Part shown: piece by piece, positions 1 to 6,547 of the stretch
Numbering within the stretch: position 1 is the first letter of the stretch
How the letters are laid out: every line of letters begins with the position of its first letter
NCBI GenBank assembly: GCA_001872995.1
Contig: MNXO01000087.1
Coordinates: 1 to 15,682, forward strand
From: Bacteroidetes bacterium CG2_30_32_10
GTDB taxonomy: Bacteria; Bacteroidota; Bacteroidia; Bacteroidales; CG2-30-32-10
Direction of reading: 5' to 3'
DNA: 15,682 bases
Position numbers and translations under genes: made by a program
Notes under the pieces: generated by a model
The model's input: the letters and a program-made list of their open reading frames with translations, nothing else
Databases searched by the model: none
What the model was told of the DNA's origin: nothing

Positions 1-2155
1 TAAAATAATTATTTTTATTAAGTTCTTTAATACTATTGCTTGGATAAGAGATAGTTAAAGTGTAACTTCCAGCACTATTGCCATCAACAACAATAAAATA
101 TGTTCCAACTGGTGCATTTGTGTATGTTAATGAGTTGCTACCTGCCACAAAACAACTATTTTCTTTGCAGTTGGAAAGTAAAAATATATCTAAATCAACG
201 TTTATATTGCTTAAGGCTGCAGAAATATCTCCTATAGAGTTTGTAGTAATCGTATGCACTACTTCTGGTCCATTTTCTGACCAAGTTTTGCAATTATATT
301 TGTTTACATTTGAATGACCTAAAGAGGTATTGCCATTATAAGGAATATTGGCAAAAACAAATACGGCATCAGAACAATTTAGCATACTAGGGCTAACATT
401 AATATAATTTTCTTTAATTATTGTATCAGAACCTATAGCATTAGACGAAATCAAAGTAACAATATAAGTACCAGCTTCACTATATATAATATTTTGAGGA
501 TTAAATTCTGTGGAAGTAATACCATTGCCAAAATCCCAAAAACAAGAAGTTGGGTTTCCAGAAGTAAGGTTAGTAAAATTAACACTTTCTAGTTCTTTTA
601 TGGTCGTGTCATTGGCTTTATAATTTGAATGGGGTTTTTGGTTAAAACCTACTTTAAAAGAAATAGTAGTATCTGTGGTGCCAATGTCATAAATGTCAAT
701 ATCAGCAAGGCTACCATCAGAAAAGAAACAAGAAGGGTTGGTTAGATTGTTAAACAGAGTTCTACTCGAATTTTTGCTAAATACAGCAGCACTTATTGAA
801 CCATTGATTGTAGGAGTTCCGCCTGGTCTATAGATATAAACTTCATCTGGAGGTCCTTGGGCGTTGCCATCACCTGCAACAGTATTAATTCTATAAATCA
901 ATAAACCGCTACCAGGTATAGAACTTTCAAAAACGCCTTCTTTTTTCCTATATTCCAAAACAAAATATTCTGTAGGTGAATTAGGTGAAAAAATTTTATA
1001 ACAATTATTTGTTGAAGAAGCAAGTGGCTTTAAAGTATAAGTTCCAGCAGTAGTAATTTCAGGAATATCAGTAATCCAAGTTTGTGCAGCGTATTTATAT
1101 TTCATAAATGCACCCATGTGCCCAAATCCGCTTTCCATTAAGTCCCAAGCACCAGCAGGAACAAAACCATCATAACTGTAATGATACAAATCTGGAGCTC
1201 CTAAGGCATGAAACATTTCATGGCATAATGTTTGAACATCTACTTGCGATTCGGGTTGAAAAGTATAATCATATACCCGTTTACCATTGATATTTACAGT
1301 TTGTGAATACAAACTCCATCTGTGAGCCCATAAAAGATTAGCCCAAGCACCATTTCCTCCTTTGATAATAAAGCAAACATTATCTACTTTACCATCATTA
1401 TCTCCGTCAATATTGAGACCTATAGGAACAGAAGACGCAATAAAATTGATAGCATTAACCAATAAAGTGTGTTCTCTTTCTGTTCTTTCCGGCTCGGTGT
1501 AACCTATAGGATTAGAAGTGGCATTGTATGGCTGATAATAAGCTCTAGGATGTGAATCTTGATATGAAAGGCTACTCGTTAAAGGACAAATTGGATAATG
1601 TGTTGTGTTGATGTTTAATGCATTATAAGATACTTCATGATAATAAGAAAATAATGATTTACCAGTTGTTGCATTAAGTTTTGTTTCATAAACTTGCCTT
1701 AAATTGGTAAATTCTGTATCATCACTAAAGCGAATATAAACGGCAATATTGTTTAACGCACCTGCATGAGGCGCTTTTACAGATTTATCAGTATATTTAA
1801 AAAAGTCACTCACTCTTTGTTTGTACTCTTTTTCGGAAATTTTAACATTTTTAATCAACCCAAGAGCTTCAGGATTAACAGCATTTACAAGATAACTTGA
1901 AGGTACAACAACACTATTTGCATCATAAGTTGCATAATAATAATATCCATTGCTTGACTGAATTATGGTATAATCATTGGCATCGTGCAACCAGTTAAAA
2001 AACTCATCCCCACTGACAAAGCAATCAATCTTTTGTCCATTTGGTTGCGTAATCAAATAAGGTAGTTTGCTAAAATAAGCAGCTTTACTTGAAAAAGTAA
2101 AGCTCATTAAAAGTATAAAAATAATAGACAGATAAATTGAATTGAATTTTCTCAT
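1..2155 (-). CDS. Secreted M6 family metalloprotease with PKD and PPC domains (3' end cut by window edge)
   Basis: A zinc endopeptidase exported across the inner membrane and probably onward by T9SS. The reading frame is open from the ATG at 2155 to the window edge (718 codons, no stop). Residues 1-25 form a signal peptide, followed by a prodomain-like region. The zinc motif HEMFHALGAPD (H312, E313, H316, then G319 and D322) fits the M6 pattern HExxHxxGxxD, and AWDLM (M340) looks like a metzincin Met-turn. A DGDNDGK segment upstream may bind calcium. A PKD domain lies at about 508-580 (FWDFGNG at 539-545, then EAGTYIV) and a bacterial pre-peptidase C-terminal (PPC) domain at about 594-705. 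The sequence breaks off at IKELNKNN, which resembles the lead-in to a T9SS type A sorting domain, so roughly 70-80 residues are probably missing. It starts 24 bp after the DsbD stop, so it is probably the last gene of the tilS-dsbD operon. The substrate is unknown. Confidence 0.92.
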   Translation of the reverse strand, partial: MRKFNSIYLSIIFILLMSFTFSSKAAYFSKLPYLITQPNGQKIDCFVSGDEFFNWLHDANDYTIIQSSNGYYYYATYDANSVVVPSSYLVNAVNPEALGLIKNVKISEKEYKQRVSDFFKYTDKSVKAPHAGALNNIAVYIRFSDDTEFTNLRQVYETKLNATTGKSLFSYYHEVSYNALNINTTHYPICPLTSSLSYQDSHPRAYYQPYNATSNPIGYTEPERTEREHTLLVNAINFIASSVPIGLNIDGDNDGKVDNVCFIIKGGNGAWANLLWAHRWSLYSQTVNINGKRVYDYTFQPESQVDVQTLCHEMFHALGAPDLYHYSYDGFVPAGAWDLMESGFGHMGAFMKYKYAAQTWITDIPEITTAGTYTLKPLASSTNNCYKIFSPNSPTEYFVLEYRKKEGVFESSIPGSGLLIYRINTVAGDGNAQGPPDEVYIYRPGGTPTINGSISAAVFSKNSSRTLFNNLTNPSCFFSDGSLADIDIYDIGTTDTTISFKVGFNQKPHSNYKANDTTIKELESVNFTNLTSGNPTSCFWDFGNGITSTEFNPQNIIYSEAGTYIVTLISSNAIGSDTIIKENYINVSPSMLNCSDAVFVFANIPYNGNTSLGHSNVNKYNCKTWSENGPEVVHTITTNSIGDISAALSNINVDLDIFLLSNCKENSCFVAGSNSLTYTNAPVGTYFIVVDGNSAGSYTLTISYPSNSIKELNKNNYF

Positions 2156-2179
2156 TTTATTAATTTTTTTTAATAATAA

Positions 2180-4264
2180 TTATTTTTTAGTTCTTTTCTG
2201 AAATTCGTTGAATCCTTCATCTAAATATTTAATATAAGCATCAATATCCAAATCATAAGCTCTTGGTTGATTTAGCATATCGCCATTTGCATCCAAAAGC
2301 ACATATTGGGGTTGAGAATTTCTATTATATTTTGACATTTGAATATCTGCATTTTTAGCTCCTAATTTAGTAATTAATTCCCCGCTATATATAGAAGTGT
2401 ATTGTTCAGAGGCAGGCAGTTCAATCACTTTATCATCCACATAAAGTGAGACTACTATAAAATTATTTTTTAATCTCTTAAGAACTTCGGTATTAGACCA
2501 AACCCTAGCTTCCATTTCTCTACAATTAACGCAACCATGACCTGTAAAATCTATAAAAAGAGGTTTGTTTTGCTCTTTAGCGCATTTGAGGGCTTGGTCA
2601 TAATCAAAATAACCTTTCAATCCATGAGGTAATTCTAATTTATCAGCATATTTGGGAGATTCGCATAATGTATTTTTTGTTTTTGAATCTCCGCCGCCAA
2701 ATGCTTCTACATTTTCTCTGATTATTTTATTTAAATCAAAATCATGTGTATGTTGTGGTGGCATATAACCTGTTAAAGCTTTTAAAGGAGCTCCAAACAT
2801 ACCTGGAATCATATAAATAACAAAAGAAAATGTAATTATTGCTAACATCAGCCTTGGCACACTTACATGTTTTACTTCACTATCGTGAGCAAATTTTAGT
2901 TTTCCTAACAAATAAAATCCTAATAATGAGAAAATAGCTATCCATAATGCAAGATAAACTTCTCTATCTAATATTCCCCAATGATAAGTTTGATCAGCTA
3001 CACTTAAAAATTTTAAACCTAGTGCTAATTCTAAAAATCCTAAAACAACTTTCACTACATTTAACCAACCACCAGACTTTGGTAAGTTTTTTAGAAGAGA
3101 TGGGAAAAACGCAAAGATGGTAAAAGGTAAAGCAAAGGCAAGTCCAAAACCAAACATACCAATAATTGGTTTAAGAATTTCTCCACCAGCCGACAAAACT
3201 AAGATTGCCCCAACAATTGGTCCAGTGCATGAAAAAGAAACTAATACCAGCGTAAATGCCATAAAAAACGACCCCAAATAGCCTCCTTTATCGGCTTGCT
3301 TATCAGTTTTACTGACCATCCAACTGGGTAAAGTAATTTCAAACATACCCATAAAGGAAGCAGCAAAAAGCATAAATATAATGAAAAAGAAAATATTTGG
3401 TATCCAATGCGTGCTTAACCAATTGGCAAAACCAGGACCTAAAGCAACTGCAAGTATTGTTCCAACAAGTGTATAAATAACAATAATAGAAATACCATAA
3501 ATAGAGGCTTGGAGTTTAGCTTTTGCTTTACTTTTGCCAGAATGCATAAAAAAAGTAACCGTCATTGGTATCATTGGAAAAACACAAGGTGTTAATATAG
3601 CTATTAAGCCACTCAAAAAAGCTATCCAGAAAAATCCCCATAAAGTATTATCTTTTTCTTCATTTAAAGTTGTATTTATTATCGTTTTATTGGTTGTTAT
3701 TGTATCGTTTTTCAATTGATTTTTACTACTATCGCTTGGTGTATTAGCTAAAGTATCTGTTATTTCATTTACAATTGAGGGATTAATTTTAATCGTTTTT
3801 GCCCCATCTAACTTAAATTCATACTCAACAACAGAAGGCGGAAGACATTGCTTGTCATCACAACACATATATTCCAAACTACCTTTTACAACTACTGGTT
3901 TATTTGATATTATTTTAATATTTTGTTTAAATTGTGCAGTATTTGCGAAATATTTAAGAACCATATCGAAGTTTGCATCAAATTCTTCAATAGGTTTTGG
4001 CTCTTTCACTTTACCAATTAACTTATATTCGTTGTTTTTTGTAAATGTAAAGGACGTTGGTACAGGTCCCCCGTCAGGAATGAATTGTGAATATACATGC
4101 CAGCTTTTATCCATAGTTGCTTTAAAAGAAAGTTCAGCCATTGAATCATTGAGTCTTTTAGAACTAAAACTCCATTTCACTGGTTCTAAAATTTGGGCAA
4201 ATAAAGAAATATTTGCTGTAAGGCAAATTAATGTATAGACAAATATTTTTTTCCAACTTTTCAT
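2180..4264 (-). CDS. dsbD: DsbD-type thiol:disulfide interchange protein (protein-disulfide reductase)
   Basis: Carries reducing electrons from cytoplasmic thioredoxin across the inner membrane to periplasmic thiol proteins. All three DsbD modules are present in 694 aa. A signal peptide (1-23, ending LFAQ) leads into a periplasmic alpha domain (about 25-155) with Cys134 and Cys140 in MCCDDKQCLPP. This is the same C-x5-C spacing as E. coli DsbD-alpha, with an additional Cys135. The membrane domain (about 208-490) has eight or so hydrophobic segments. It includes the TPCVFPMIPMT signature (C227) and SFSCTGPIVG (C346), the pair expected to relay electrons. A C-terminal thioredoxin-like gamma domain (about 550-690) has the active site CVNC (C578, C581). 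Length is slightly above the E. coli protein. It sits 30 bp after tilS and 24 bp before the M6 protease gene. Likely clients are periplasmic disulfide isomerases or cytochrome c maturation proteins, not seen here. Confidence 0.93.
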   Translation of the reverse strand: MKSWKKIFVYTLICLTANISLFAQILEPVKWSFSSKRLNDSMAELSFKATMDKSWHVYSQFIPDGGPVPTSFTFTKNNEYKLIGKVKEPKPIEEFDANFDMVLKYFANTAQFKQNIKIISNKPVVVKGSLEYMCCDDKQCLPPSVVEYEFKLDGAKTIKINPSIVNEITDTLANTPSDSSKNQLKNDTITTNKTIINTTLNEEKDNTLWGFFWIAFLSGLIAILTPCVFPMIPMTVTFFMHSGKSKAKAKLQASIYGISIIVIYTLVGTILAVALGPGFANWLSTHWIPNIFFFIIFMLFAASFMGMFEITLPSWMVSKTDKQADKGGYLGSFFMAFTLVLVSFSCTGPIVGAILVLSAGGEILKPIIGMFGFGLAFALPFTIFAFFPSLLKNLPKSGGWLNVVKVVLGFLELALGLKFLSVADQTYHWGILDREVYLALWIAIFSLLGFYLLGKLKFAHDSEVKHVSVPRLMLAIITFSFVIYMIPGMFGAPLKALTGYMPPQHTHDFDLNKIIRENVEAFGGGDSKTKNTLCESPKYADKLELPHGLKGYFDYDQALKCAKEQNKPLFIDFTGHGCVNCREMEARVWSNTEVLKRLKNNFIVVSLYVDDKVIELPASEQYTSIYSGELITKLGAKNADIQMSKYNRNSQPQYVLLDANGDMLNQPRAYDLDIDAYIKYLDEGFNEFQKRTKK

Positions 4265-4294
4265 TCTAACTTATTTTTATATGTAAATATTTAA

Positions 4295-5620
4295 TTATAA
4301 AACTTGTGCAATATACATTTTTTTAGTTTCTGGAACAATTTTGTAAAAATTATTTATCCTATGCCCAACAATCCATACAATATCATTCCCAGAACATAAT
4401 ACTAAAATATTTTCTTTTTCAAAAAGAGTAATTTTTTGGTCAATAAAAAAATCACTTAATTTCTTTTTGTTATTCATACCAAACGGAACAAACCAATCTC
4501 CCTTTTCCCATTTTCTTAGTAATAATGGAAACTTCAGCTTATCAAAGTCAAGAATAGCAGTGGAATGATTTTTTAATTCTGCTGTAATTTCTTTAAATTT
4601 AGAAACTTTAAATTTAATAGAACATTTAGAAGTCTCTATTTTCTTAGCATTTTCACTAATTAAAAGGTGAATATTATCAACAGGAGTAGTTGCTTCAACT
4701 ACTAAGTATTTTCTATCTTTCAATAACCGATGAGTAGAAGAATAAAAAACAATTCCTGAACTTTTGTTTAAGGAATTTAAAATATCTTCAACTGTAGAAT
4801 AACCGAAATTAAAAGGTTTTAAAAACTCATATACATAATTTGTTTTATCATTAAGCTTTTCTATTTCATTTATAGAAAGTAATATTTTCCCATTGTTTTT
4901 TTTAAATACCATGTTGCCAACATCCTTTAAATGGTCGTTGTAAACCTTTTCAACAAATTTAAAATGTTCAATATCTTTAATAATCGTATCTTTATAAGAA
5001 GGATTAATTTCTTTTAAAACAGGCATTATTTGATGTCTAATTTTGTTGCGTATATATTTTATGGAAGCATTAGAAGAATCATCTCTAAATTTTATTCTGT
5101 TTTCAGTGCAATAGTTCAGTATTTGTTCTTTGAAAGTGAATAAAAGTGGGCGGATTAGTAAATTATTTTTGAAAAGAATTCCGTGTAAGCCAGAAATCCC
5201 AGTTCCTCTTAATAAATTAATAAATAAGGTTTCTATTACATCGTCTTTATGTTGTGCTAAGGCAATATAAGAATAGTTATATTTATTTCTAATTTCCTCA
5301 AACCACTGATAACGAAGATTTCTCGCAGCCATTTGTATAGAAATTCCTTCTTTTTGAGCATATATTTGCGTATCGAATGTAGTAGTATATAATGTTACAT
5401 TCAACTTTTTAGCTAATTCCTTTACAAATTCTTCATCATTATTAGATTCTTCGCCTCGAAGTTTGAAATTGCAGTGAGCAATAGCAAATCTAAAGCCTGC
5501 AACTTTGAAAAGATGACACATAACAACAGAATCAGCTCCTCCGCTTACTGCGAGTAAAATGTTTTCTTTCTTAAGAAATAACTTTTCGTTTTTTACAAAA
5601 TCAACAAATTCTTTAAGCAT
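4295..5620 (-). CDS. tilS: tRNA(Ile)-lysidine synthase TilS
   Basis: Cytoplasmic enzyme that uses ATP and lysine to convert C34 of the CAU-anticodon tRNA-Ile to lysidine, so that it reads AUA. It is essential in most bacteria. The PP-loop ATP pyrophosphatase signature is SGGADS at residues 26-31 after ILLAV. Further family motifs follow: AHCNFKLRGEES (about 48-59), LAQHKDDVIETLFINLLRGTG from about 121, IRPLL (156-160) and DSSN (181-184) with the following IRNKIRHQIMP. The C-terminal TilS_C domain (about 366-441) carries RKWEKGDWF and KKLSDFFID. The length (441 aa) is normal. The ATG at 5620 puts the PP-loop about 25 residues in, as in homologs. It is the first gene of the leftward tilS-dsbD-protease run. 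A TAAATTTG box (minus strand, 5626-5633) lies so close to the ATG that the transcript would be leaderless or nearly so, but no good -33 box accompanies it. Confidence 0.95.
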   Translation of the reverse strand: MLKEFVDFVKNEKLFLKKENILLAVSGGADSVVMCHLFKVAGFRFAIAHCNFKLRGEESNNDEEFVKELAKKLNVTLYTTTFDTQIYAQKEGISIQMAARNLRYQWFEEIRNKYNYSYIALAQHKDDVIETLFINLLRGTGISGLHGILFKNNLLIRPLLFTFKEQILNYCTENRIKFRDDSSNASIKYIRNKIRHQIMPVLKEINPSYKDTIIKDIEHFKFVEKVYNDHLKDVGNMVFKKNNGKILLSINEIEKLNDKTNYVYEFLKPFNFGYSTVEDILNSLNKSSGIVFYSSTHRLLKDRKYLVVEATTPVDNIHLLISENAKKIETSKCSIKFKVSKFKEITAELKNHSTAILDFDKLKFPLLLRKWEKGDWFVPFGMNNKKKLSDFFIDQKITLFEKENILVLCSGNDIVWIVGHRINNFYKIVPETKKMYIAQVL

Positions 5621-5653
5621 AAATACAAATTTAGAACTTTTTTTTAAATATTA

Positions 5654-5685
5654 TTTGTTCATTCACAAAATCTTATTTAAATTTG
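5654..5685 (+). promoter_or_regulatory. Bacteroidota-type promoter for the hglS-ydiJ-gmk run
   Basis: TTTG at 5654-5657 and TAAATTTG at 5678-5685 are separated by exactly 20 nt. This matches the Bacteroidota primary-sigma consensus TTTG-N19-21-TAnnTTTG at every defined position. Transcription would begin near 5690-5692, leaving a leader of about 17-20 nt before the ATG at 5709. It is the best promoter match in the window. The site is inferred from sequence only. Confidence 0.7.
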
Positions 5686-5708
5686 TTCTAAATAAAATAC
5701 TAAAAATC

Positions 5709-6512
5709 ATGAAACATCAAGATATATTTTCAAAACTATGGGCTGATTACACCAAACTCAATCCATCTGTTCAAAAAGTTTATGATTTATTCACTAACTT
5801 AGGCGAAACAGTAGAAAATGATCATATTGCATTTAGAACCTTTAATGATAAAAGGGTTAATATAGATAAATTAGCTAAAGTATTCATTAATGCTGGTTAT
5901 GAAGAAAAAGCGAACTATTATTTTGAAGAAAAACATTTGGTTGCCAAGCATTATGAGCACAAAACTGAAAAATTTTTGCCAAGAGTATTCATAAGCGAAC
6001 TTATTTTAGAAAAATTTAGCAATTATTTAAAGGAAGTAGCAATAAAAACAATTGATTCAATTCCAGTTGAGTTGTTAAATGGCGATGAATTAATATTTTC
6101 TGGCTCCTCCTGGAGTGTTCCATCCTTCAAAATATATGAAAAACTAAAATCTGAATCTGAATATGCAGGTTGGCTCTACGTAATGGGTTTTAGAGCAAAT
6201 CACTTTACAGTGAATGTGAATGCTTTAAAGCAAATTAATACCATGGAAAAGGTAAATAGCTTCTTAAAAAATAATGGTTACAAAATTAACGCTGTTGGTG
6301 GCGAGATTAAAGGTTCTCCATCTGAATTACTGGAACAATCAAGTATTATGTCTGAAATAATAAAAGTTAAGTTTGAAGAAGGCGAAAAAGAATTTCCTGG
6401 TTGTTTTTATGAATTTGCTAAAAGGTATCCTGATAAAAATGGAACTCTTTTTTCGGGATTTATTGCAAACTCAGCCAATAAAATATTTGAAAGTACCAAT
6501 TTTAAAAAGTAA
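5709..6512 (+). CDS. hglS: DUF1338 family protein, putative 2-oxoadipate dioxygenase/decarboxylase (HglS-like)
   Basis: Members of this family that have been characterised (HglS of Pseudomonas putida, FLO7-type plant proteins) are Fe(II) enzymes converting 2-oxoadipate and O2 to D-2-hydroxyglutarate and CO2 in lysine catabolism. This 267-aa protein shows the expected metal ligands: H39 in NDHIAFRTF, H165 in ANHFTVNVN and E235 in GCFYEF. R43 lies four residues after the first His. That is the spacing of His70/Arg74 in HglS, where the Arg contributes to substrate recognition (from memory of the HglS work). It is much shorter than HglS (about 460 aa) and matches the compact Bacteroidota form. 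An in-frame ATG exists at 5559, but it lies inside tilS and upstream of the promoter match. The start at 5709 (MKHQDIFSKLW) is therefore preferred. A YdiJ-like dehydrogenase follows 35 bp later, which supports the D-2-hydroxyglutarate assignment. Family membership is solid; the exact substrate is inferred. Confidence 0.82.
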   Translation: MKHQDIFSKLWADYTKLNPSVQKVYDLFTNLGETVENDHIAFRTFNDKRVNIDKLAKVFINAGYEEKANYYFEEKHLVAKHYEHKTEKFLPRVFISELILEKFSNYLKEVAIKTIDSIPVELLNGDELIFSGSSWSVPSFKIYEKLKSESEYAGWLYVMGFRANHFTVNVNALKQINTMEKVNSFLKNNGYKINAVGGEIKGSPSELLEQSSIMSEIIKVKFEEGEKEFPGCFYEFAKRYPDKNGTLFSGFIANSANKIFESTNFKK

Positions 6513-6547
6513 TATTTGAAAATTTTCCAATTATCCTTACTTTATTA

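Noticed and set aside
78..317. Plus-strand open frame of 79 aa, and another at 1108-1290
   Set aside because: Both lie antisense to the long metalloprotease frame with clear domains. They are shadows.
3852..4238. Plus-strand open frame of 128 aa
   Set aside because: Antisense to the dsbD signal peptide and alpha domain, which have recognisable motifs.
5626..5633. TAAATTTG on the minus strand as a tilS promoter
   Set aside because: No TTG at the right distance upstream and initiation would fall on the start codon; kept only as a remark.
5559..5708. 50-residue N-terminal extension of the DUF1338 protein
   Set aside because: It would run inside tilS and across the predicted promoter. The extension is low-complexity Phe/Leu/Asn sequence with no family match, so the start at 5709 is used.
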